A stretch of 14,937 bases of DNA. Source: JACCZX01 sp040003315. Its GTDB lineage: Bacteria > Pseudomonadota > Gammaproteobacteria > Burkholderiales > Burkholderiaceae_F. The DNA lies in the NCBI GenBank assembly GCA_040003315.1, contig JBDUCU010000070.1:1-14937 (forward strand). The letters run 5' to 3'. This document shows, in pieces, positions 1-5,955 of the stretch. The notes below the pieces were generated by a model. That model searched no databases. It saw only the letters and a program-made list of their open reading frames with translations, and was not told the DNA's origin. The stretch's first letter is position 1. The number at the start of each line of letters is the position of its first letter. The translations under genes were made by a program, and so were the position numbers.

Positions 1-57
1 AGCTAACTTATCAATGGAGCCGACGCTCTTCGAGCGCGCCTCATTTCGACGTTAGAT
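1..57 (+). other. attC site 1
   Basis: The left core is AGCTAAC (1-7), an 8-base spacer follows, and the right core is GTTAGAT (51-57), which fits GTTRRRY. The centre folds with CGCTC (24-28) pairing to GAGCG (32-36) around a TTC loop. Position 2 of the left core is G instead of a pyrimidine. The centre is closely similar to that of attC site 2, as expected for sites of one chromosomal integron. The window begins exactly at the first base of this site, so anything to its left is unseen. Confidence 0.8.
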
Positions 58-62
58 CGCAA

Positions 63-398
63 ATGCAGCATGACTCCGAACTGGCTAACTCCGGAATTGG
101 ACACGTAGCCCAGTTGGCTGCAGTCTTAGCCAGCCTCAAGCCGCACAACATCGCGTTGTTTGAGCATCAATACCTACTGCTGGTCTTTGGAAGTTTTGGG
201 CTTGTCGTGGGGCGAGCACACGATCGACTGAAATTCTCTTGGGATGGACGAGAGTTCTTCCTCGACGTGAGTCGAAGCGGTTTTGCCAACTTGAGCGCCA
301 CGCCAGCGTGGCGGCACGTTGCAAACACTAAACTTTTGAATGGGCAAGGTCTCTTCGATGAAATATTGTCTCGTACGAGGAAGGAATTTGCGATCTAA
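63..398 (+). CDS. cassette-borne hypothetical protein, 111 aa
   Basis: This is the only gene of cassette 1. Its ATG lies 12 bases after the core that opens the cassette, and its TAA stop (396-398) is part of the left core ATCTAAC of attC site 2, a typical layout for cassette genes. The protein has no signal peptide and no clear membrane span; residues 31-49 are hydrophobic (FEHQYLLLVFGSFGLVVG). A central part reads RLKFSWDGREFFLDVSRS, which looks like beta strands of a small soluble domain. It resembles in style the small unnamed proteins of about 110 residues that are common in integron cassettes, but I cannot assign a family or function. No good ribosome binding site is seen upstream; expression probably depends on transcription entering from the left. 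Confidence 0.75.
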   Translation: MQHDSELANSGIGHVAQLAAVLASLKPHNIALFEHQYLLLVFGSFGLVVGRAHDRLKFSWDGREFFLDVSRSGFANLSATPAWRHVANTKLLNGQGLFDEILSRTRKEFAI

Positions 399-452
399 CA
401 TTTCGTTGGAGAGCCGACGCTCTGCGAGCGCGGCTCAACTCAAACGTTAGGC
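393..452 (+). other. attC site 2
   Basis: The left core is ATCTAAC (393-399), an 8-base spacer follows, and the right core is GTTAGGC (446-452). The centre pairs GAGCC/GGCTC on the outside and CGCTC/GAGCG around a TGC loop. The left core is the exact reverse complement of GTTAGAT, the core that opens the same cassette at 51-57. This matches the expectation that both ends of one cassette derive from one circular attC site. It is the best-preserved site in the window. Confidence 0.9.
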
Positions 453-464
453 CCCACAAACTAA

Positions 465-884
465 ATGAGTCTCGTGAATCCCCTCAGTGAGCAAGAAGTT
501 GCAGCGTGGCAACATGAAGTAGTGGAACTCGCGCAAGCTCTGGTTCAACGTTCCATAGCGTTTCTGGAGGGAGTGCGAAGACTTGCGTCCTTGAGGTTCA
601 ATCTTCTCGAGTTCGAGCAAGAGCCGGACTTCTTGCTCCTCGCAGCCGTTGACTCACAAGCCGATCACCTCCCAATCGAAAGCGCACGGCCTTTGTGTGC
701 ACCTGCCTGGCTCGAGCGATGCGATGTGGAGGCAAAGGAGCTAGAGGTCTTCTATGGGCAACAGGTCTGCGCAGCATGCGAGCGCCTTGTGGAGCGCTTC
801 TCGCGTGTGGCCTACCCTTCCATCGAGCGGACATCCAACAGCCGGCTTCGCCGTCTGTCGGCTACCGCTCATGTCAAACGTTAG
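465..884 (+). CDS. cassette-borne hypothetical protein, ORF extended through attC
   Basis: This is the gene of cassette 2, and its ATG lies shortly after the core at 446-452. The 139-residue protein is acidic and probably helical and cytosolic. The stretch DFLLLAAVDSQADHLPI and the later CERLVERF resemble small proteobacterial proteins that I tentatively connect with the DUF2489 group; this is weak. The last 23 residues (YPSIERTSNSRLRRLSATAHVKR) are basic, unlike the rest, and are encoded entirely by attC site 3. Codon 117 is TAC (813-815), lying in the degenerate left core GCCTACC. A canonical GCCTAAC would place a TAA there, giving a 116-residue protein that stops in the core exactly as in cassette 1. 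The present stop, TAG at 882-884, belongs to the next core. The tail is therefore probably a mutational extension and not part of the domain. Confidence 0.75.
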   Translation: MSLVNPLSEQEVAAWQHEVVELAQALVQRSIAFLEGVRRLASLRFNLLEFEQEPDFLLLAAVDSQADHLPIESARPLCAPAWLERCDVEAKELEVFYGQQVCAACERLVERFSRVAYPSIERTSNSRLRRLSATAHVKR

Positions 885-886
885 GC
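810..886 (+). other. attC site 3, degenerate left core
   Basis: The right core is GTTAGGC (880-886). With the spacing seen in site 2 (8 bases, stem, 9 bases), the left core is GCCTACC (810-816), which differs by one base from GCCTAAC, the complement of the core that opens this cassette at 446-452. The stem pairs GAGCGG (825-830) with CCGCTC (866-871), and further in CAGCCG-type sequence with CGGCT. A shorter reading with ATCCAAC (833-839) as left core also fits RYYYAAC, but it does not match the cassette's own opening core and loses the outer stem. The altered left core may reduce recombination. Confidence 0.75.
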
Positions 887-931
887 GAGCGACAACGACC
901 AGGTGTCAGCCGACGTTACGTTGCTCGCTAC
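885..931 (+). other. inverted repeat at start of cassette 3
   Basis: GCGAGC directly after the core at 880-886 pairs with GCTCGC about 40 bases later, and ACAACG pairs partly with CGTTACGTT. This gives an imperfect hairpin in the leader of the lipocalin-like gene. There is no T-run, so it is not a terminator. It may be a remnant of an older recombination site or simply leader structure. Confidence 0.3.
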
Positions 932-966
932 ACTAATGTGTGGCGGTACTTCATGAGGAAGATGAA

Positions 967-1485
967 ATGACTTCGAGCGTCTATCACCGTCTATGGTCGG
1001 CATTGCTCATCGTCTCGCTGCTTGGTCTGGCCTCATGCACGGCGATGTCAACGTCCGGAAGCCTCCGCTCACAGGTGGTGGGTTCTTGGGAAGCCGTGTC
1101 CCTAACAAACTTTGAAGGCACTCAGAGGCGCGAACCTATGGGCCCTGGTCTGAAGGGTCGCCTGTCGGTAGATCCGAATGGCTTCTTCTCAATCGTTCTG
1201 ACGCGCGCCGGCCTACCGAAGGTCGCGTCAAACAACCGATTGATCCAGACTCCCGAGGAGAGTAGCGCCATCGCGACCGGACTGCTCCTGTACTACGGCC
1301 GCTACTCACTTGACGAGGCGTCCAAAGTACTCACTATCCAGATTGAAGGAAGCAGCTTCCCCAACTGGAATGGCATCACCCAAACACGCACTCTGATTCT
1401 TGAGGGCGATCAACTGACCATGAGAAATCAAACCACGGCGGTTGGCGGCGGCAGTTCGGACCTCGTCTGGCGAAGGCTTCGCTAG
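967..1485 (+). CDS. lipocalin-like domain lipoprotein
   Basis: The 172-residue protein starts with a lipoprotein signal peptide: a hydrophobic stretch and the lipobox LASC, with Cys24 as the expected lipidated residue, so it should be anchored in a membrane facing the periplasm. The body, from VVGSWEAVSL, continues through a GRLSVDPNG turn, a YYGRYSLDEASKVLT strand pair and a final LEGDQLTMRN segment. This is the pattern of the lipocalin-like family (Pfam Lipocalin_5 type), whose members are mostly uncharacterised and may bind small hydrophobic ligands. The ATG at 967 is preceded by GAGGAAG with a 5-base gap; an upstream in-frame GTG at 940 would add nine residues before the signal peptide and has no such site. 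It is the first gene after attC site 3. Function beyond family is unknown. Confidence 0.8.
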   Translation: MTSSVYHRLWSALLIVSLLGLASCTAMSTSGSLRSQVVGSWEAVSLTNFEGTQRREPMGPGLKGRLSVDPNGFFSIVLTRAGLPKVASNNRLIQTPEESSAIATGLLLYYGRYSLDEASKVLTIQIEGSSFPNWNGITQTRTLILEGDQLTMRNQTTAVGGGSSDLVWRRLR

Positions 1486-1505
1486 TTCCGGCCGCCCACA
1501 GAACA

Positions 1506-1523
1506 GATCGTCGCGCGACGATC
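1506..1523. repeat. 18-bp perfect palindrome
   Basis: GATCGTCGCGCGACGATC lies 21 bases after the stop of the lipocalin-like gene and is perfectly self-complementary. It has no following T-run. About 35 bases further, TTTTCTG (1558-1564) and CAGAAAA (1582-1588) form a second, weaker inverted repeat with an inner CGCA/TGCG pair. Together they fill the 126-base gap before the next gene. A role as mRNA stabiliser or protein-binding site is possible; nothing in the sequence decides this. Confidence 0.5.
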
Positions 1524-1611
1524 GGTCGGTACGGGTGCGCCCTCCGACAGCGTCGGTTTTTCTGCGCAAGGCTGCGCAAGACAGAAAATCCACAACCAGT
1601 GGGAGGAACCG

Positions 1612-2088
1612 ATGAAAAAGTCATTGATCGCCGTTGCACTGCCGTTGCTCGGCGCAGCGTGGACATCCTTCGCACAGCAGACAAGCGCGGCCGATGAAGA
1701 ACTCATGAAATCCCGCCAAGCTATGGCCGACAAATACGCGGTCGCGATTGCAAGGAAGGACGTCGCAGCCGCGGCGACCGATCTCTACACTGCCGATGCA
1801 ATCATCCAGTCTCTTTGTCCAGAATCGCCACGCGCTTTTGGACCTGAGGCTTATACGAAGCGCGTTGAGGCTGCGCTAAAGAGCGGGTTCAGCGAGTATG
1901 TAGGAAAGGTCAAGGAGGCGCACGTCCTCGCTGACGGCCGGGCTTGGACAACCGGCACATACACGTTCACCGTCAACGACAAGGACGGCAAGCCCGAACA
2001 GGCGCGAGGCAATTGGATTGACATGCTAAAGCGAGAGGGGAACGGATGGAAGGTGACCTTCCAGGCCTACGCGAGAACTCCCTGCTGA
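1612..2088 (+). CDS. exported NTF2-like (DUF4440/SnoaL-type) protein
   Basis: The 158-residue protein has a clear Sec signal peptide (MKK, a hydrophobic core, then SFA before QQTSA, likely cut after Ala21), so it is probably periplasmic. The mature part begins with a long helix (DEELMKSRQAMADKYAVAIA), followed by the YTADAIIQS strand region and the ending NWIDMLKREGNGWKVTFQAYARTP. This is the layout of NTF2-fold proteins of the DUF4440/SgcJ/SnoaL type, where the last strands carry the W-K pattern. Such folds serve as enzymes or binding modules, and no catalytic residues can be named here. GGGAGGAA ends 4 bases before the ATG and supports the start. The gene may share a cassette with the lipocalin-like gene 126 bases upstream. 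Cys61 and the C-terminal Cys158 are the only cysteines of the mature part and could form a disulfide. Confidence 0.75.
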   Translation: MKKSLIAVALPLLGAAWTSFAQQTSAADEELMKSRQAMADKYAVAIARKDVAAAATDLYTADAIIQSLCPESPRAFGPEAYTKRVEAALKSGFSEYVGKVKEAHVLADGRAWTTGTYTFTVNDKDGKPEQARGNWIDMLKREGNGWKVTFQAYARTPC

Positions 2089-2137
2089 TCCCAGCCGCTG
2101 GCTTGTCCACGGGCACTGCGTACGCCCGAGCGCCGAG

Positions 2138-2156
2138 GCCTAAGAATGACTGGAGC
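2138..2156 (+). other. possible half attC site (decayed cassette boundary)
   Basis: GCCTAAG (2138-2144) differs by one base from GCCTAAC, the complement of the core that opens this cassette at 880. It is followed by a 7-base spacer and GGAGC, the same arrangement as the left halves of sites 1 and 2. No right half with a GTTRRRY core follows; instead the 3' end of the GFA-family gene begins at 2158. This may mark where a cassette holding the two exported-protein genes was fused to the next segment by deletion. Confidence 0.35.
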
Positions 2157-2157
2157 A

Positions 2158-2571
2158 CTACGCTGCTGGCGGGGGTTGCTTCTCCACTCGCGGCAGCTCC
2201 TTGTCAATACAAGCCCAACGCGGTGCGCTGCATGTCCAGATGGACATCGCGGGGCTAGCGAGATTCGGTTCATCAAAGGTTCCGACACGCACAAAGACCA
2301 AATGCGGTCGTGCCTCAGCCTCGCTAGAGAGTGGCGTACCGCAATTGGCACAAAACGTACGGTGCATTCGATTGCCGCTGTCCGAGACGCTCGCAAAGTC
2401 GGTCGTCTTACCAACAAGCTTGAACGTCGCTGTGCGGAAGCAAGCGTTAACCGTCCCGCTGCCCGCGCCCAAATATTGACAGTCTCGGCACCAGCACACG
2501 CGCGTAACGATAGGCAGTTCGGAACTCTCCCAGCGAACTGCAGCGCAGAGGCACTTGCCAGTCACTATCAT
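2158..2571 (-). CDS. GFA/CENP-V family zinc-binding protein
   Basis: The 137-residue protein carries the seven conserved cysteines of the glutathione-dependent formaldehyde-activating enzyme (GFA) family: Cys7 and Cys9 (CLC), Cys26, Cys28 and Cys31 (CWCRDC), and Cys74 and Cys77 (FCANCGTPL). These bind two zinc ions in characterised members. Many proteins of this family are not formaldehyde enzymes, so the substrate cannot be stated. The length is normal and no lesion is visible. On the minus strand GGAG lies 7 bases before the ATG and supports the start. The gene runs against all other genes of the cassette array, and its 5' leader overlaps the region of the last attC site. It must therefore have its own promoter or be read from argD-proximal DNA; no promoter is obvious. 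Confidence 0.8.
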   Translation of the reverse strand: MIVTGKCLCAAVRWESSELPIVTRVCWCRDCQYLGAGSGTVNACFRTATFKLVGKTTDFASVSDSGNRMHRTFCANCGTPLSSEAEARPHLVFVRVGTFDEPNLASPAMSIWTCSAPRWACIDKELPRVEKQPPPAA

Positions 2572-2588
2572 TCGTTCACTCCAGGGTC

Positions 2589-2687
2589 AGAGCTGCCAGC
2601 CGGAGTGGCAAGCACGGGAAATCGTACGCCGACGCGCTACGGCTGGCTGCGCCAGCCTTCGCACGCGGCTGAGCTCAAACGTTAAGC
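2589..2687 (+). other. degenerate terminal attC site 4
   Basis: The right end CGGCTGAGCTCAAAC followed by GTTAAGC (2681-2687) is almost the same as the right end of attC site 2 (CGGCTCAACTCAAAC followed by GTTAGGC). GAGCT and CAGCCG at 2590-2602 can pair with CGGCTG and AGCTC at 2666-2676. I cannot find a left core of the RYYYAAC type at the expected place, so this site is probably decayed or unusually built. It marks the right border of the array. The left limit given is the start of the visible stem, not a core. Confidence 0.55.
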
Positions 2688-2795
2688 GTCCGCTATCGGT
2701 ACCACATTGAGAGTCTGCTGTTCGGCACGCCAGAAGTCCGCAAGGGGTCGGTAGCAGTCTTTCGCAAAGCGATTTGATCCGTTGGCCGCGGACGA

Positions 2796-2824
2796 CTGGC
2801 AACAAGCCGGACCCAACCTATAAT
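2796..2824 (+). promoter_or_regulatory. predicted argD promoter
   Basis: CTGGCA (2796-2801, 4 of 6 matches to TTGACA) and a perfect TATAAT (2819-2824) are separated by 17 bases. Transcription would start near 2831, about 50 bases before the argD start codon. The 108 bases between the last attC core and this promoter (2688-2795) show no gene. Confidence 0.65.
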
Positions 2825-2829
2825 CCTGC

Positions 2830-2869
2830 AAACGCGGCTTGTTGCGACAACTGCCGCGTTTTCTTTTTT
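2830..2869 (+). terminator. terminator-like hairpin in argD leader
   Basis: AAACGCGGC (2830-2838) pairs perfectly with GCCGCGTTT (2853-2861). TTGT/ACAA extends the stem inside around a TGCG loop, and a T-rich run to 2869 follows. This is the form of an intrinsic terminator. It lies at the predicted start of the transcript and just before the argD ribosome binding site (GGAG, 2874-2877). It could end transcription coming from the cassette array, attenuate argD, or yield a tiny RNA. Confidence 0.65.
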
Positions 2870-2882
2870 GGACGGAGTGCAC

Positions 2883-4088
2883 ATGGCGCACTTGATGAAC
2901 ACGTACAACCGGCTACCGATTGCTTTCACGCACGGTAAGGGCGCGCGGCTCTACGATGAACAGGGGCGAGAGTATCTGGACGCACTGGCCGGCATCGCCG
3001 TCAACGGTCTTGGGCACGCTCATCCCAGGCTGACCGCGGCACTGTGCGAGCAGGTGGGTCGCTTGATCCACACGTCGAACGTGTATCAGGTTCGAGAACA
3101 GGAAGCGCTCGCCGATCGCATCTGCGCACTGTCCGGAATGCAGGAGGTGTTCTTCGCGAACTCGGGGTCCGAGGCGAACGAGGCGGCGTTGAAGCTGGTG
3201 CGCATGTTCGGCCACAAGCACGGCGAGCCCGAGGCCCAGACAATCGTGATGGAGCGAGCCTGGCACGGTCGCACGTTGGCCACACTGGCCGCCACGGGCA
3301 GCGACAAGGCGCGCAACGGCTTCGATCCATTTCCGACAGGATTCACGCGCGTGCCGTACAACGACCTCGCCGCCGTCGAGCGGGCTGCAGCGGCCGACCC
3401 GCGCGTCCGCGCCGTCTGGCTTGAGGTCCTGCAGGGCGAAGGCGGTATCTACGTCGCCGATGTCGACTATGTGAAACAGCTGCGGCGGCTCTGCGACGAT
3501 CGCGGCCTGCTGCTGATGATCGACGAAGTGCAAAGCGGTATCGGACGCACCGGCAAGTGGTTCGCGCACCAGTGGGCAGGTATTAGGCCGGATGTGATGA
3601 CGCTGGCAAAGGGTCTGGGCTCGGGCGTGCCGGTCGGCGCGTGCGTCGCTGCGGGCGCCGCGGCCGGCGTGTTCGGCCCCGGCAATCACGGCAGCACGTT
3701 TGGTGGCAATCCGCTCGCGATGCGGGCCGGCATCGAGACGCTCGCCATCATCGACAGCGACGGGTTGATGGCGAACGCTGTCGAGCAGGGCGATCGGATC
3801 GTCGATGGACTCAAACGGAAGCTCGCCGATGTCGATGGCATCGTTCAGATTCGCGGCATGGGTTTGATGATCGGCATCGAACTCGACCGGCCGTGCGGCG
3901 TCCTCGTGCGCCATGCGCTGGATGCCGCACTGCTGATCAACGTGACGCACGACACCGTGATCCGCCTGCTGCCACCTTTGATCCTGAGCTCGGATCAGGC
4001 CGGCACCATCGTCGAGCGGCTTGCGCCGCTGATCAGCGCCTTCCTGCAGCTGGAGGTAACTTTGGATGCGAAGGCAAGAGCGGCCTGA
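2883..4088 (+). CDS. argD: acetylornithine aminotransferase ArgD
   Basis: ArgD is a cytosolic PLP enzyme that transfers an amino group from glutamate to N-acetylglutamate semialdehyde, giving N-acetylornithine; homologues also act in lysine synthesis. The 401-residue protein is a full-length class III aminotransferase. The phosphate-binding NSGSEANE (residues 93-100), the cofactor aspartate in LMIDEVQSG (Asp214), the Schiff-base lysine in TLAKGLG (Lys243) and the STFGGNP loop (271-277) are all present. The usual E-P-I/V-x-GEGG segment reads EVLQGEGG, with Val in place of Pro. The ATG at 2883 has GGAG 5 bases upstream; TTG at 2868 would fall in the T-run of the leader hairpin, and ATG at 2895 is a less likely alternative. 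It opens the arginine cluster, and its end overlaps argF by 23 bases. Confidence 0.95.
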   Translation: MAHLMNTYNRLPIAFTHGKGARLYDEQGREYLDALAGIAVNGLGHAHPRLTAALCEQVGRLIHTSNVYQVREQEALADRICALSGMQEVFFANSGSEANEAALKLVRMFGHKHGEPEAQTIVMERAWHGRTLATLAATGSDKARNGFDPFPTGFTRVPYNDLAAVERAAAADPRVRAVWLEVLQGEGGIYVADVDYVKQLRRLCDDRGLLLMIDEVQSGIGRTGKWFAHQWAGIRPDVMTLAKGLGSGVPVGACVAAGAAAGVFGPGNHGSTFGGNPLAMRAGIETLAIIDSDGLMANAVEQGDRIVDGLKRKLADVDGIVQIRGMGLMIGIELDRPCGVLVRHALDAALLINVTHDTVIRLLPPLILSSDQAGTIVERLAPLISAFLQLEVTLDAKARAA

Positions 4089-5025
4089 GTTCATGGCCGC
4101 GGGCACCCCGGGCAGCATTCGACACTTCCTCCAGTTTGCCGACTTCGATCGCGCCGAACTCGAATGGGTGTTCGAGCGCTCGCGCGTCATCAAGGATCGT
4201 TTCAAGCGATACCAGCTCTATCAGCCGCTGACCGATCGAACGCTTGCGATGGTGTTCGAGAAAGCCTCCACGCGTACGCGCGTGTCGTTCGAAGCCGGCA
4301 TGTACCAGATGGGTGGATCGGTGATTCACATCACCACCGGCGATTCTCAACTCGGGCGCGCAGAGCCGATCGAGGATACCGCGCGTGTCATCTCTCGCAT
4401 GGTTGACATCGTGATGATCCGCACCTACGAGCAGTCAAACCTCGAGCGATTCGCCGCGCATTCGACAGTGCCGGTGATCAACGGGCTGACCAACGAATAT
4501 CACCCGTGCCAGATTCTTGCCGACATCTTTACGTTCATTGAACACCGGGGCCCGATCGCCGGCCGGACGGTGGCGTGGATCGGCGACGCCAACAACATGG
4601 CGTACACGTGGTTGCAAGCGGCGCAAAGCTTGGGATTCCGGCTGAACGTATCGACACCGCCGGGCTACGCGCTCGACGCATCGCTGTCCACTGCCGGCGA
4701 ACATTTGCGGGTCCTCACCGATCCAATGGAAGCCGCACGCGGCGCCGATTTGGTAACGACCGATGTCTGGACCAGCATGGGCTATGAGGCAGAAAACGAA
4801 GTGCGCTCAAAGGCATTCGCGGATTGGCAGGTCGACGCCGAGATGATGCAGACTGCAGCCCGCGAGGCAGTGTTCATGCACTGCCTGCCCGCGCATCGCG
4901 GCGAGGAAGTGGCAGCAGACGTGATCGACGGTGCGCAATCCGTGGTGTGGGACGAAGCCGAGAATCGGCTGCATGTGCAAAAGGCGTTGATGGAATTTCT
5001 GCTGCTGGGCAAGAATGTCAGTTAA
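4066..5025 (+). CDS. argF: ornithine carbamoyltransferase ArgF
   Basis: ArgF joins carbamoyl phosphate and ornithine to give citrulline in the cytosol. The 319-residue protein has the carbamoyl-phosphate loop STRTR (residues 68-72), HPCQ (146-149), the ornithine-binding DVWTSMG (233-239) and the catalytic HCLP (272-275), in the usual order, so it should be active. The start at 4066 is chosen because GGAGGT (4052-4057) lies 8 bases before it. It overlaps the end of argD and suggests translational coupling. The alternative ATG at 4093, four bases after the argD stop, gives a start closer to that of many homologues but has no clear ribosome binding site. The first 17 residues are thus less certain than the rest. 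Confidence 0.95.
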   Translation: MRRQERPEFMAAGTPGSIRHFLQFADFDRAELEWVFERSRVIKDRFKRYQLYQPLTDRTLAMVFEKASTRTRVSFEAGMYQMGGSVIHITTGDSQLGRAEPIEDTARVISRMVDIVMIRTYEQSNLERFAAHSTVPVINGLTNEYHPCQILADIFTFIEHRGPIAGRTVAWIGDANNMAYTWLQAAQSLGFRLNVSTPPGYALDASLSTAGEHLRVLTDPMEAARGADLVTTDVWTSMGYEAENEVRSKAFADWQVDAEMMQTAAREAVFMHCLPAHRGEEVAADVIDGAQSVVWDEAENRLHVQKALMEFLLLGKNVS

Positions 5026-5031
5026 GCGCTG

Positions 5032-5955
5032 ATGGGCAAAATGCGATTCTGGTTTGTTGTAATCGGTTGCGTTCTACCGCTCGCACCGGTGCAGGCGCAG
5101 GACAGCGGCATCTGGGTCAATCCAAAAGAGTTCAAGGCCGCGCCGCCGGAACCGGAAAAGGCTTCTCCTCCGCAGCCGGTTGGTTCCGGCGAAAAAAAAC
5201 CGGTTTTCGCGATCGCGTCTGCAATCGGCGGTCAGTTGAACTACGTTGCAGCCAAGCAGAACGTCGGGTCGAATCTCGATCCTTACGAGCGCACAACGTT
5301 GCCGGTGTCCGACTACACACTGGACGCCATCGTGATGCGCGGCATCGATCGCGTCATTGCTCGCCGCTTTCCGGACACTGACCGCGTGTTTATGCGTCTA
5401 GATCCGAATCAATTGGACGGGGTGCCGCCTGCTGATCGCGAGCGCGTCGCGTTCGAGCGGTTGACTGCCGAGCTGCAGAAAATGCCTACGAGAGCGGAGT
5501 GGGATCGGATCATTGTAGTCACGCCGCACTACCGTGGTTTCGAACGCGACGGACTTGGCAGCAAGTTGCACGGTGTTGGAATGTTTGTGCAGGATTTGAA
5601 TGATGGCGACAGCCAGAGCGAGGGACCTTGGGAGGGCAAGTACTCGGTGGTCGAGCCCGATGGAACTCCAGGAAAACAGCGCAGGAACCGGTACATCGCC
5701 CTCTACTACTACGCCAAGCTATTCATTCTCGACGCGAAAACACTGCAAGTGCTTGAATCGTCACCCTGGTTAATCGATGAAAAAATTTATAACTCATCTT
5801 CGGACGCGATCAATATCGCGCGTTCGTTAACGATCGAACAATTGTCGAACCGTCTCGAAGTCTTCGCCGAGAAGGCGAGCAGCGAAGCGCTTAGCCGTAC
5901 CTTGCGAGGGACCGTCGTGCCCGGCGAAATCAAGCCGGTGCTGCCAGGCCGATAA
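5032..5955 (+). CDS. exported protein of unknown function inside arg cluster
   Basis: I do not recognise this 307-residue protein. It begins with a signal peptide (MGKMRFWFVVIGCVLPLAP, then VQAQDSG, likely cut after AQA), so it should be periplasmic or outside the cell. A Pro/Glu/Lys-rich linker (about residues 35-60) precedes a folded domain starting near VFAIASAIGG. That domain has a GSNLDPYERTTLP segment, a basic helix with RGIDRVIARRFPD, a strand region RIIVVTPHYRGFE and an aromatic strand IALYYYAKLFILD before a helical end. It starts 6 bases after argF, so it is co-transcribed with argD and argF. An ATG at 5041 is an equally possible start. Nothing links it to arginine chemistry. Sharing the operon may only reflect position. 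Confidence 0.8.
   Translation: MGKMRFWFVVIGCVLPLAPVQAQDSGIWVNPKEFKAAPPEPEKASPPQPVGSGEKKPVFAIASAIGGQLNYVAAKQNVGSNLDPYERTTLPVSDYTLDAIVMRGIDRVIARRFPDTDRVFMRLDPNQLDGVPPADRERVAFERLTAELQKMPTRAEWDRIIVVTPHYRGFERDGLGSKLHGVGMFVQDLNDGDSQSEGPWEGKYSVVEPDGTPGKQRRNRYIALYYYAKLFILDAKTLQVLESSPWLIDEKIYNSSSDAINIARSLTIEQLSNRLEVFAEKASSEALSRTLRGTVVPGEIKPVLPGR

Larger units (their letters stand above)
1..2687 (+). mobile_element. integron gene-cassette array (no integrase in window)
   Basis: The stretch contains repeated attC-type recombination sites. Each ends in a core matching GTTRRRY: GTTAGAT at 51, GTTAGGC at 446, GTTAGGC at 880 and GTTAAGC at 2681. Each of the first three begins with a left core close to RYYYAAC and has a folded centre. 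Short ORFs fill the cassettes almost wall to wall, start just after a core and stop in or near the next site, as in integron cassettes. The cassette limits are about 52-446, 447-880 and 881-2681; the last is too long and gene-rich for one typical cassette and probably contains a decayed boundary near 2138-2156. The array ends directly before the promoter region of argD. No tyrosine recombinase of the IntI type is visible, so the integrase may lie left of the window or be absent. Confidence 0.85.

Noticed and set aside
833..839. ATCCAAC as left core of attC site 3
   Set aside because: It fits the RYYYAAC consensus but does not match the cassette's opening core and drops the outer GAGCGG/CCGCTC stem; kept only as an alternative to 810-816.
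2446..2452. GTTAACC inside the GFA-family gene as a possible attC core
   Set aside because: It departs from GTTRRRY at position 6, lies within conserved coding sequence, and has no folded site before it.
2688..2795. Possible non-coding cassette remnant between the last attC core and the argD promoter
   Set aside because: I see no further attC core or fold in it, so it is left as plain intergenic sequence.
2913..4205. Open frame of about 430 codons on the minus strand, antisense to argD and the start of argF
   Set aside because: It mirrors a clear, full-length argD; its product is rich in His, Arg and Asp with no recognisable domain, as expected from antisense frames in GC-rich DNA.
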